Under the pieces are notes generated by a model. It worked only from the letters and a program-made list of their open reading frames with translations, made no database searches and was not told the DNA's origin. Shown here piece after piece: positions 56,621 through 64,000 of a stretch of 64,000 nucleotides of DNA. This stretch comes from an uncultured Halomonas sp. (GTDB taxonomy: Bacteria > Pseudomonadota > Gammaproteobacteria > Pseudomonadales > Halomonadaceae), in contig NZ_CANLFS010000007.1 in NCBI RefSeq assembly GCF_947490095.1, positions 62,001 through 126,000 of the forward strand, in the 5' to 3' direction. A program made the position numbers and the translations under genes. Numbering within the stretch: the stretch's first letter is position 1; each line of letters opens with the position of its first letter.

Positions 56621-56656
56621 GCCTGACCACTCTGCTACTTGTGCAAGGAGCCTGTC

Positions 56657-57097
56657 ATGAGCTTTCACGTCTATCTTTCCGGCGAGATTCACACCGATTG
56701 GCGCGACGAGATCCAACGCGGTGCCGAGGCGGCCGGCCTCGACGTGGTGTTCAGCGCACCGGTGACCGATCATGACGCCAGCGATGCCGCCGGCGACCAC
56801 CTGGGCGAGACGCCGAGCCAGTTCTGGCGCGACCACCAGTCTTCCAAGGTCAATGCCATCCGCACGCGGACCCTGATCGAGCAGAGCGACCTGGTGGTGG
56901 TGCGCTTCGGCGACAAGTACAAGCAGTGGAATGCCGCCTTCGATGCCGGCTACTGCGCCGCCCTGGGCAAGCCCTATGTGACCCTCCACGGCGAAGAGAT
57001 CGTACATCCGCTCAAGGAAGTCGATGCCGAAGCCCAGGCATGGTGCACCACCACCGACCAGGTGGTCGAGGTGCTGCGCTACGTGCTCAAGGCCTGA
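56657..57097 (+). CDS. YtoQ-family protein
   Basis: 146 aa. VYLSGEIHTDWRDEI at the start, FSAPVTDHDASDAAG and FGDKYKQWNAAFDAGYCAALGKPYVTLH (core QWNAAFDAGY) identify the YtoQ family, which has a nucleoside-2-deoxyribosyltransferase-like fold but no proven function. The ATG at 56657 follows AAGGAG. Confidence 0.9.
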   Translation: MSFHVYLSGEIHTDWRDEIQRGAEAAGLDVVFSAPVTDHDASDAAGDHLGETPSQFWRDHQSSKVNAIRTRTLIEQSDLVVVRFGDKYKQWNAAFDAGYCAALGKPYVTLHGEEIVHPLKEVDAEAQAWCTTTDQVVEVLRYVLKA

Positions 57098-57159
57098 GTT
57101 CAAAACCGCGGCGTCGATTGGCTACACTGGGGGTAACATTCTCCACGGAGGTGACCCTC

Positions 57160-57534
57160 ATGAGCCTGGAGTTGAAGCGTGCCTTCGACGCCGCGCATCG
57201 TGACGACGGCTATCGTGTGCTGGTGGACCGTCTCTGGCCCCGGGGCGTATCCAAGGATGACGCGAGCATCGACGAGTGGCCGAAGGAAGCCGCCCCCAGC
57301 GACACGCTGCGCAAGGCCTTCCATGCCGGCGATTATGGCTGGGGCGAGTTCCGCCGCCGCTACCTGGGCGAGCTCAAGGCGCATCGCGAGCGCCTCAGGC
57401 CGCTGGCGCGGCGTGCCCTGAAGGAGAGGGTGACCCTGGTGTTTGCCGCCAAGGATGAACGCCACAACAATGCCCGGGTGCTCGCCGAATATTTAGCCAT
57501 GCTCGAGCCGCACCTGCGCGCCGAGACGCGTTAG
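57160..57534 (+). CDS. DUF488-family protein
   Basis: 124 aa. YRVLVDRLWPRGVSKDDASI, WPKEAAPSDTLRKAFHAG and VTLVFAAKDERHNNARVLAEY (core FAAKDERHNNA) are typical of DUF488 proteins. These are small, conserved and uncharacterised. The ATG follows GGAGGTGA. Likely co-transcribed with or close to the YtoQ gene. Confidence 0.9.
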   Translation: MSLELKRAFDAAHRDDGYRVLVDRLWPRGVSKDDASIDEWPKEAAPSDTLRKAFHAGDYGWGEFRRRYLGELKAHRERLRPLARRALKERVTLVFAAKDERHNNARVLAEYLAMLEPHLRAETR

Positions 57535-57633
57535 CGGGTCGGCCAATGCTGTCGCAGCGGCTAACTTTCTGCCACAAGCTGCTAACTTCAAGGGAAGGCG
57601 GTGATCTTGCCGCCTTTCTGCGAGGTGGCCGCC

Positions 57634-58608
57634 ATGCTGTTTATCACCAACCGTTTTCCTACCCAGAGTATCCGCACGCGGATCGACCGGAACTTCACCT
57701 TCGATCTCAACAATAATGCCGCCAGCAACTCGGTGTTCTATTGCGAGCGTCAGGGGAAGGGGGCCTACCGGGAAATCGGCAGTTCGGCCTTCCTCCGGCG
57801 GCTCAAGGACGCCGGTGTCGACCAGGTGCTGATCTATATTCACGGCTTCTCCAACCTGCCCGAGGATGTGTTCATCGCGGTTCGCGAGTTCCAGGGCCTC
57901 TGCGATGCCACCGGGCCCGGCGAGGTGCTGGTGGTGCCCCTGGTATGGCCCTGTGACAACGACCTGGGGGTGGTGAAGGACTACTGGGACGACCAGGAGT
58001 CCGCCGACTTGAGTGGCTTCTCCTTCGCTCGGGTGCTGCAGCGTTTCCTGGACTGGCGCGAGGGTGAGCAGTTCGCGCATGACCCGACCCCCTGCCTCAA
58101 GCGCATCAACGTGCTGGCTCATTCCATGGGCAACCGTGTGCTGCGCGAGACCCTTCGCGTCTGGCACAAGTACTCGTTGCCGGGCGGCGTGCCGCTGCTG
58201 TTTCGCAATACCTTCCTCATCGCCGCCGATATCGTCAACGAGTCCCTCGAGGCGGGACACAGCGGCGAGCCGATCGTGCATAGCTCGCGCAATGTGACCG
58301 TCTACTTCGCCTCGGACGACCTGGCGCTGCGTGCCAGCAAGGCCTCCAACCTGAAAAACCGCATCGCCTCCCGGCGGCTCGGCCACAGCGGCCCGGAGGA
58401 CATGACTCGGGTGGCACGCAATGTGTTTGCGGTCGACTGCGACGACGTCAACACCCGCTACGACTTCCCCAAGGGGCATTCCTATTTTCGGTCGGGCATC
58501 GTGCCCGGCGAACCCGGCGTGGTGTTTCAACACCTGTTTGTTGCCCTGCAGAGCGGTCGGGTCTTTCCCGAAGACGCGTCGCGTCGCATGACCATCCTGC
58601 GCGATTGA
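57634..58608 (+). CDS. Alpha/beta hydrolase of the DUF900 type
   Basis: 324 aa. LIYIHGFSNLPED (oxyanion-hole region) and NVLAHSMGNRVLRETL, with the nucleophile Ser in AHSMGN, identify an alpha/beta hydrolase related to the DUF900 esterases. No signal peptide is seen. The ATG at 57634 follows GAGG; a GTG at 57601 is less likely. Substrate unknown. Confidence 0.85.
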   Translation: MLFITNRFPTQSIRTRIDRNFTFDLNNNAASNSVFYCERQGKGAYREIGSSAFLRRLKDAGVDQVLIYIHGFSNLPEDVFIAVREFQGLCDATGPGEVLVVPLVWPCDNDLGVVKDYWDDQESADLSGFSFARVLQRFLDWREGEQFAHDPTPCLKRINVLAHSMGNRVLRETLRVWHKYSLPGGVPLLFRNTFLIAADIVNESLEAGHSGEPIVHSSRNVTVYFASDDLALRASKASNLKNRIASRRLGHSGPEDMTRVARNVFAVDCDDVNTRYDFPKGHSYFRSGIVPGEPGVVFQHLFVALQSGRVFPEDASRRMTILRD

Positions 58609-58615
58609 GGGGGCG

Positions 58616-59431
58616 TCAGGGCTTGACTGCCTGCACGTGCATCCAGTCGAAGTTGCGTGTGCGCCCCAGGCTGACCCAGCCTTCCTCCTCCCAGAGTCGC
58701 CACCAGGTGTCATACTCCGGCCGGGCCAGGCGTGCCCGGTCGCGCCCCCATTTCAGCTTGTTGTGGCTCGGGTCCCAGTCGATGGCCAGGCCCCAGGCAT
58801 GGGTCGACCAGCGGGTGCCGCCACGCTTGCGGCGCTGGTTGTAGCAGCCGCCGTAGCGATGCAGGCCCAGTTCCTTGAGGCGCTGGGGCCCGTAATGGTC
58901 ATGCACCCGCTCCAGGATGCGCGCCAGGCTGTCGGCGACCCGCTCATGGCAGCCGATGCCACTCGGGTGGGTGCTCGGGTCCCAGGCCAGCGCAAGTGTC
59001 CAGGGGCAGGGGACCACCGTCAGTGGCGGCCGGCGTGTCGGGGAGCCCAGCACCGACTCCAGCTCACTCTCCCTGTGCCAGCCGTTGGGGTTGGTATCCA
59101 GCGGCGGCTGGTCGCGCCAGGGGGCCGGCTTGCTGCCGGTGGCCTGGAGGGTGTGGAGTACGTCCACCGCATGCTCGGTCTGAGGCCCCCATAATCCATC
59201 GATGGGGCCGGCCTCGATCTGCTGCTGCCGGCAGGCGATCTGCAGGCAGGCGACGGCCCGGCGGCGATCGCTCCAGCCCTCGGCCCCCTCGGGCAGTTGG
59301 CCGGTGTGCTCCTGTAAGGCGGCATTCACGGCCGCCAGGGTCCGGGGGCCGCGAATACCGTCGATACTGCCGTGATAGGCGTTCTGGTCGGCGAGAAACT
59401 GCTGAAGGGTACGAACGGCGGTCTTGTTCAT
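58616..59431 (-). CDS. Endolysin-like M15 peptidase with two peptidoglycan-binding domains
   Basis: 271 aa without a signal peptide. Two PG_binding_1 domains occupy residues about 5-100 (GSIDGIRGPRTLAAVN; GPIDGLWGPQTEHAVD). A peptidase M15/VanY-type domain follows with the zinc motif SxHxxGxAxD (STHAWGLAID, residues 209-218) and a final DWMH (262-265). The fold and lack of export signal resemble a phage L-alanyl-D-glutamate or D,D-endopeptidase. No holin or other phage gene is near. Convergent with the hydrolase gene 7 bp away. Confidence 0.85.
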   Translation of the reverse strand: MNKTAVRTLQQFLADQNAYHGSIDGIRGPRTLAAVNAALQEHTGQLPEGAEGWSDRRRAVACLQIACRQQQIEAGPIDGLWGPQTEHAVDVLHTLQATGSKPAPWRDQPPLDTNPNGWHRESELESVLGSPTRRPPLTVVPCPWTLALAWDPSTHPSGIGCHERVADSLARILERVHDHYGPQRLKELGLHRYGGCYNQRRKRGGTRWSTHAWGLAIDWDPSHNKLKWGRDRARLARPEYDTWWRLWEEEGWVSLGRTRNFDWMHVQAVKP

Positions 59432-59567
59432 GGTGTTGCCCCCCTCGCTGGGATCGAGGTGCCACGGCCGCCATGGCCGAGCTTACGCCCACAGTGTAGG
59501 CGATACCCACGCCGCCGCCCCCGGCCAGGAGCTGGCCAGGGGCGCTATCGCGACTGACGGGTTCCCC

Positions 59568-60017
59568 TCAGAGGGTCATGAATGGCTGGGCCTCGCCATC
59601 GCGGAACTGGTAGACGTTCCACGCTTCCTGCTTGGGTCCTGGCATGCCAGGAGTGCCGATGGGCATGCCGGCAAGGCCGATGCCATCGGTGTCGGGGCGC
59701 TCCTCGAAGAGCTTCTCGAGGGCCGCGAAGGGCACATGACCCTCGATGGCGTAACCGCCCATCTCGATGGTGTGGCAGGCGCCGAGGCCGTAGGGCAGGC
59801 CTACGCTCTTCTTGACCTGGCCGAGCGACACGTCGTCGACGATGGTGACATCGACGCCGTGCTCCTCTAGATGACGGGCGTACTTGTCACAACAAATACA
59901 CTGGGGGTTCTTGTAGAGGGTCGCCTCGGCGGGCAGGGCGGCGTGGGCGGTGCCGGTACCCAGCAGCAGGGAGGCAGACATGAGCAGGGTGGCGCTTGAA
60001 GGGATGCGATTCAGCAT
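59568..60017 (-). CDS. DUF411 metal-binding protein
   Basis: 149 aa with a signal peptide cut near AHA-AL. NPQCICCDKYARHLEEHG (Cys40, Cys42, Cys43) and GACHTIEMGGYAIEGHVP are DUF411 hallmarks. The family is periplasmic, thioredoxin-like and often linked to copper or mercury handling. The ATG at 60017 starts the signal peptide; a typical ribosome binding site is at CAGGAAAAG on the coding strand. Confidence 0.9.
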   Translation of the reverse strand: MLNRIPSSATLLMSASLLLGTGTAHAALPAEATLYKNPQCICCDKYARHLEEHGVDVTIVDDVSLGQVKKSVGLPYGLGACHTIEMGGYAIEGHVPFAALEKLFEERPDTDGIGLAGMPIGTPGMPGPKQEAWNVYQFRDGEAQPFMTL

Positions 60018-60167
60018 GACACTTTTCCTGGTCCAGATGACGTGGTTACGCAGGGTTGTCTCTCGGCCAGCCTCAGGCTAAGGAGATTCGGCCGAGAGAG
60101 AGAAGGTTAGTCTTGAAATATACATCTTATGTGTAGCACCCAGGTCAAGAGCTGTGCTGGGTCAAGG

Positions 60168-60806
60168 TCAGGGGGCTTCTTCGGGCAGGGTATCCACCAG
60201 GCCCAGCGCCACGCACAGGCGCACCAGCTCGGCCAGGTTGGCGGCGCCCAGCGCCTTCATGGCGCGCAGCCGGTAGATCTCCACGGTCTTGGGACTGATT
60301 CCGAGGTGGTCGGCCACCTCGCGGCTGGTCAGGCCTCGGGCCACATGCACCAGGATCTGGCGTTCCTTGGGGCGCAGCGCCGCATAGCGCTCGCGCAGTG
60401 CCTCCCGGCGGAGGCTGGCCCGGCGGGCCTGCCGATGGGCGTGAAGCGCCTGCTGCACGATGTCGATCAGCTGCTGGTGGTTGAAGGGCTTCTCGAGAAA
60501 GTCGTGGGCGCCGGCCTTGAGGGCGGAGACGGCCATGGGCACGTCGCCATGGCCGGTCATGAAGATCACCGGTGGCGCCTTGTCCCGTTCGCCGAGGCGT
60601 TGTTGTACCTGCAGGCCGGATAGGCCGGGCATGCGCACATCCAGCAGTACCGTATCGAAGCCGTCGGGGTCGGCGGCCAGGAAGGCCTCGCCATCGGCGA
60701 AGAGGCGGCTTTCGATGCCCACGGAGTCCAGCAACCAGGCCAGGGAGTCGCGCAGGGCCTGGTCATCATCGACGATGGCGATGCAGGGTGAAGTGATATC
60801 GGTCAT
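60168..60806 (-). CDS. Response regulator, FixJ/NarL type
   Basis: 212 aa. Receiver domain with acidic pocket IVDDD (residues 11-15), phospho-acceptor Asp56 in LLDVRMPG and Lys in EKPF near residue 106. C-terminal LuxR-type helix-turn-helix (LTSREVADHLGISPKTVEIYRLRAMKAL; core GISPKTVEIYR). The start overlaps the kinase stop (ATGA). Probably controls a respiratory or dicarboxylate target, but no target is visible. Confidence 0.95.
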   Translation of the reverse strand: MTDITSPCIAIVDDDQALRDSLAWLLDSVGIESRLFADGEAFLAADPDGFDTVLLDVRMPGLSGLQVQQRLGERDKAPPVIFMTGHGDVPMAVSALKAGAHDFLEKPFNHQQLIDIVQQALHAHRQARRASLRREALRERYAALRPKERQILVHVARGLTSREVADHLGISPKTVEIYRLRAMKALGAANLAELVRLCVALGLVDTLPEEAP

Positions 60807-62617
60807 GGGCGCTGTATGGCGGCGGTGTGGTCGGGTTCGGCGAGCAGTGTAGCGGTAAAGGTGGCGCCGCCGGAACCGCCCGGTGGCAGCAGGCGCAAGT
60901 TGCCGCCCATGGCTTCCATCAGCGAATGGCTGATGGCCAGGCCCATGCCCAGCCCCTCGGCGCGGCCCGAGTGGAAGGGGGCGAAGATGCGTTCCGCCTG
61001 GTCGGGGGCAATGCCCGGGCCCTGGTCGGCCACCGTCAGGGCCACTTCGCGGCGCCCGCTGCGTCGGGCCTGAATCTGGACCCGCTCGGCGCCGGGATGG
61101 TCGCGACTCGCCTCCAGGGCGTTGAGCAGGAGATTGACCAGCACCTGCTCCAGTGCGACGGGGTCGGCGATCACCCGGGGTAGTGACGACTCGAGAGGCG
61201 GGTCGAGGTCGACCCCGGCCTGCTGGTATTGCCATTCACACAGGCGGCAGGCGGCCTCCACCACGTCTGGCAGGGCCACCGGCCGTGGGCGAGTCTGGCC
61301 CTTGCGCACGAAGCTTCGAATATGGCGCAGCCGCTCTCCCAGGCGCTCTACCTGTTGCTGGATCTGCTCGAGGGGCAGGCGCAGCGCCTCGGCCGGCGGG
61401 TCGGCGTCGAGCTTGAGCAGGGCACCGCTGGCGTAATTGCCAATGGTGCCCAGGGGCTGATTGAGTTCATGGGCGATGTTGGAGGCCAGTTCGCCGGTAG
61501 TGGCCAGCCGGTTGGCATGGGCGATCTGGGCCTGATGCCGGCGGGCCTGCTCCTCGGCGGCCTGACGCAGCCGAATATCGCGGTTGAGCAACGACACATG
61601 CCCCGGTTCCGTGCCGGGCCCCGAGTGCGCCATCACCACGCTGAGCACCGGCACCGGCCCATCGGGGCCGCGCATGGCGAGCTCGCCGCTCCAGGAACCG
61701 TAGCGGGCTACCGCGGGCAGCACGATATCGCGCAGATCGTTCAGCGAGGCGTCGACGTAGGCGTCTGACAGGCGGGTAGCACCATCGGGACGGGAGAGCT
61801 GCAGGAGGTGGCGGGCGGCCTGGTTGGCGTAGAAGAGCCGCTCATCGTCATCCATGAACAGCACGAACTCGGTGGTGGACTCCACCACGCGCGCCAGCCG
61901 TTCGCGATTCGCCTCGGCACGCAGGCGACGGCTCACGTCCCGGGAGACGCAGAGGATGTCGATCAACTCGCCGCTGGCCGGGTCGCGCCGGGTGCGGCTG
62001 GTGGTCTCGAACCACACATAGTGGCCATCCTTGGCCCGGAAGCGGTAGGTCTGCTGGTAGAAGCCGTCGCGATAGTAGATTCGCGGCGACTTGTTGAGCA
62101 GGTCGGCCAGGTCGGACGGATGGAAGAGGTCATAGGCGGAGACACCGATCAGTTCTTCGGGCGCAAAGCCGAGCAGATCGCGCGCCGCCCCGGAGGCGTA
62201 GAGAAAGGTGCCGTCCCGGGCGTGGCGCGAGATCAGATCGGTGCTGCTCTCGGCCAGCCAATGGTAGTGATCGCGCTCCGCCCTGAGGGCGCGATTCTGT
62301 TCCTCGAGCCGGGCACAGCGCTCGCCAAGGGCGGCATGCTCCTCGACCAGGCGGCCCAGGGCTTCGGGAGACAGAGCTTCGAGAGGCGGAGCTTCGGGGG
62401 ACGGGGCTTCGGGAGACAGAGCTTCGGGAGACAGAGCTTCGGGAGACAAAGCTTCGAGAGGCAGGACTTCGGGGGACGGGGCTTCGGGAGACAGAGCTTC
62501 GGGAGACAAAGCTTCGAGAGGCAGGACTTCGGGGGACGGGGCCTCGGAAGACGGGGCCTCGGAAGACGGGGCCTCGGAAGACAGAGCAGGGGAAGCGTTC
62601 CGCGAACGGTTGGGCAT
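60803..62617 (-). CDS. Soluble PAS-domain sensor histidine kinase with SPEAL repeat
   Basis: 604 aa from the ATG at 62617. The N-terminus holds 15 pentapeptide repeats (SPEAL type), then two PAS domains (SSTDLISRHARDGTFLYASG; ESTTEFVLFMDDDERLFYAN), a HisKA dimerisation domain with His383 in NIAHELNQPLGTIGNYASG (core AHELNQPLG) and an HATPase domain (VLVNLLLNALEAS, DQGPGIAP, GLGMGLAISHSL). No membrane segment is seen, so it is cytoplasmic. It resembles FixL/DctB-like kinases. A GTG at 62689 is an alternative start but would extend 52 bp into the nudL end. Confidence 0.92.
   Translation of the reverse strand: MPNRSRNASPALSSEAPSSEAPSSEAPSPEVLPLEALSPEALSPEAPSPEVLPLEALSPEALSPEALSPEAPSPEAPPLEALSPEALGRLVEEHAALGERCARLEEQNRALRAERDHYHWLAESSTDLISRHARDGTFLYASGAARDLLGFAPEELIGVSAYDLFHPSDLADLLNKSPRIYYRDGFYQQTYRFRAKDGHYVWFETTSRTRRDPASGELIDILCVSRDVSRRLRAEANRERLARVVESTTEFVLFMDDDERLFYANQAARHLLQLSRPDGATRLSDAYVDASLNDLRDIVLPAVARYGSWSGELAMRGPDGPVPVLSVVMAHSGPGTEPGHVSLLNRDIRLRQAAEEQARRHQAQIAHANRLATTGELASNIAHELNQPLGTIGNYASGALLKLDADPPAEALRLPLEQIQQQVERLGERLRHIRSFVRKGQTRPRPVALPDVVEAACRLCEWQYQQAGVDLDPPLESSLPRVIADPVALEQVLVNLLLNALEASRDHPGAERVQIQARRSGRREVALTVADQGPGIAPDQAERIFAPFHSGRAEGLGMGLAISHSLMEAMGGNLRLLPPGGSGGATFTATLLAEPDHTAAIQRP
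62357..62581 (-). repeat. Fifteen 15-bp in-frame repeats with a perfect 60-bp duplication
   Basis: Encodes (S/P)(P/S/L)E(A/V)(L/P) fifteen times. Bases 62421-62482 are repeated exactly at 62481-62542, a 60-bp period, so copy number has changed recently. Confidence 0.96.
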
Positions 62618-62637
62618 AGCGGCGTCGGGTCCGTGGG

Positions 62638-63273
62638 TCAGCCGGTGGCGTGCTGCTGAATACGCAGCAGCCGCTCGGGAAAGTAGCACAGCGGCCCCGG
62701 GGGCTCGTGATGCAGGCTTAGCGGCTGTCCAAAGCCCTCGGCCAGCAGCTCTACCAGCATCATCGCCGAGAGCCCCCAGATCACCTGGCCATCGACATGA
62801 AAGTTGGGCACGTACCAGGGGCGGCCGTTGACCGGGATCACGTCGGTATGGTGGCGGCGGTCCTCCAGGAACAGCGACAGCGGCACCTCGAAGATCAGGT
62901 CCAGCTCGGTGGGGTCGGCAACCAGCGGCAGGTCGGGCGGAATCAGGCCCACATAAGGGGTAACACGCAGGCCGTGCAGCGAGGCCACTTCCGAGAGCCG
63001 CCCGAGCAGCTTGACGCGCTGCGGGGGGAGCGCTATTTCTTCCTCGGATTCACGCAATGCGGTGCTCAGCAGGTCGGGGTCGTGAGCCTCGCGCTTGCCG
63101 CCGGGAAAGGCCACCTGGCCACTATGGGTGTTGAGGTGGGCGGCCCGGCGAGTAAACAGCAGCGTCGGTTCGGGACGGTCGACGATGGGCATCAGCACCG
63201 CCGCCTCGGGCAGGCGCAGTGACAGGCGGTGGGGACGATGAGCTTGCAGGCGTTCGTGTAGTTTTTCTAACAT
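62638..63273 (-). CDS. Nudix hydrolase, CoA pyrophosphatase (NudL-like)
   Basis: 211 aa. NTHSGQVAFPGGKREAHDPDLLSTALRESEEEIAL contains the Nudix box (GGKREAHDPDLLSTALRESE) with the preceding UPF0035 motif THSGQVAFPGGK typical of CoA-specific members. It cleaves CoA or its derivatives. The ATG at 63273 follows a TTAGAAAAA stretch with no strong ribosome binding site. It is divergent from the second Nudix gene by 78 bp. Confidence 0.93.
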   Translation of the reverse strand: MLEKLHERLQAHRPHRLSLRLPEAAVLMPIVDRPEPTLLFTRRAAHLNTHSGQVAFPGGKREAHDPDLLSTALRESEEEIALPPQRVKLLGRLSEVASLHGLRVTPYVGLIPPDLPLVADPTELDLIFEVPLSLFLEDRRHHTDVIPVNGRPWYVPNFHVDGQVIWGLSAMMLVELLAEGFGQPLSLHHEPPGPLCYFPERLLRIQQHATG

Positions 63274-63351
63274 GGCGTTTCCGTCGGGTTTGGTATCTTC
63301 TACCCGGCTGCCTTCTGCGGCGTCAAGCCCGCCAGCCTGCCAGGGAGCCCC

Positions 63352-63906
63352 ATGAACTTCTGTAGCCACTGCGGCCATGCCGTACGTCTCGCCATCCCCG
63401 AGGGGGATGATCGCCCGCGTTATCTGTGCGATGAGTGCGAGACCATACACTACCAGAACCCGCGTATTGTGGCGGGAACGCTAACGGTCAGCGGCAGCCG
63501 GGTGCTGCTGTGTCGCCGGGCCATCGCGCCTCGCAAGGGATACTGGACGCTGCCGGCGGGCTTCATGGAAAACGGTGAAACCACGCCCCAGGCCGCCGCC
63601 CGGGAGACGCTCGAGGAGGCCTGTGCCGAGACTCGGTTGCATGGCCTGTATACGCTGATCAACCTGCCGCATATCAATCAGGTGTTCATGATCTTTCGCG
63701 CCGACCTCGAGGGTAGTTTCGCCCCCGGGCCGGAAAGCCTGGAGGTGGGGCTCTTCGAAGAGCATGAGATCCCCTGGGAAGAGCTGGCCTTTCCGACCAT
63801 CGAGCGCACGCTGTGGCACTTCTATGCCGATCGCACCCAGGGCGAGTTCCCGCTCCATGTGAGCGACATCGTGCCCGACCGCGAGCGCCAGTCCGGCGCC
63901 GGCTAG
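63352..63906 (+). CDS. Nudix hydrolase with N-terminal zinc ribbon
   Basis: 184 aa. A zinc ribbon uses CSHC (Cys4, Cys7) and CDEC (Cys26, Cys29). The Nudix box GFMENGETTPQAAARETLEE lies near residue 71. Such proteins resemble NADH pyrophosphatase-type (NudC) or ADP-ribose hydrolases but are shorter than NudC; substrate unknown. Confidence 0.93.
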   Translation: MNFCSHCGHAVRLAIPEGDDRPRYLCDECETIHYQNPRIVAGTLTVSGSRVLLCRRAIAPRKGYWTLPAGFMENGETTPQAAARETLEEACAETRLHGLYTLINLPHINQVFMIFRADLEGSFAPGPESLEVGLFEEHEIPWEELAFPTIERTLWHFYADRTQGEFPLHVSDIVPDRERQSGAG

Positions 63907-63909
63907 GCA

Positions 63910-64000
63910 TCAAAGGTCTTCGAGGCGCCATGCATCGAAGGCCGGTTCCTCATAGGGGTGGGCCCGGCGAAGTGCCGCCACCGCCTCGCGAATCAGCGTG
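63910..64000 (-). CDS. C-terminus of a NIF3/YqfO-like protein (partial)
   Basis: The minus strand reads about 29 residues ending AHPYEEPAFDAWRLEDL and a TGA at 63910-63912. AHPYEEPA is the signature of the NIF3/CutA-like YqfO domain, often a free-standing protein of about 100 residues in this group. The rest lies outside the window. Convergent with the Nudix gene. Confidence 0.75.
   Translation of the reverse strand, partial: TLIREAVAALRRAHPYEEPAFDAWRLEDL

Overview
This 64 kb window is GC-rich, densely coded gammaproteobacterial chromosome. The gene content fits a halophilic Halomonadaceae member such as Halomonas: assimilatory sulfite reductase, cytochrome bo3 oxidase, osmoregulated periplasmic glucan synthesis, DUF1415, YtoQ and DUF488. 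That assignment is inference from gene content. I see no rRNA, tRNA, CRISPR array, transposase or integrase.

Layout. 1-4463: sbcC (cut at the left edge) and sbcD, nuclease subunits, minus strand. 4562-8079: cysI and cysJ, minus. An AT-rich divergent spacer (8080-8553) leads to a sulfide:quinone oxidoreductase-like gene, endonuclease V and a DUF1415 protein. 11182-12589: a periplasmic amino-acid-binding protein and an OsmC peroxidase. 12719-14409: a two-gene glutamine amidotransferase/amidoligase operon, divergent from an MscS-type channel that is followed by an unknown membrane protein with an AEK repeat. 18449-19204: a deoC homologue whose Schiff-base lysine is glutamate. 19448-25039: a CBS/BON protein, a class V aminotransferase, then pta and ackA. 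25171-26082: an EamA transporter.

26638-31457 is a complete cyoABCDE cluster. It is bracketed by 71-bp direct repeats, one of which is the real 3' end of the lipid kinase gene at 31656-32525. Next come a small outer-membrane barrel, tenA under a TPP riboswitch, opgGH, a repeat-filled spacer, a lipid A acyltransferase, a small membrane protein, a VOC protein, a methyltransferase and an MFS transporter. 42063-47687 is a fatty-acid degradation group (acyl-CoA dehydrogenase, acyl-CoA ligase, 3-hydroxyacyl-CoA dehydrogenase, enoyl-CoA hydratase) with no thiolase. 48737-53625 is a ribose operon rbsDACB-rbsR with a palindromic operator and no ribokinase. 53742-58608 holds a ZIP transporter, a peroxiredoxin and a run of poorly characterised small genes. 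58616-64000 holds an endolysin-like M15 peptidase, a DUF411 protein, a FixL/FixJ-like two-component pair whose kinase carries a 225-bp repeat, two divergent Nudix genes and the 3' end of a NIF3-like gene.

The strongest points for follow-up are the DeoC active-site replacement, the amidoligase operon, the direct repeats around cyo, and the concentration of in-frame or intergenic short tandem repeats.
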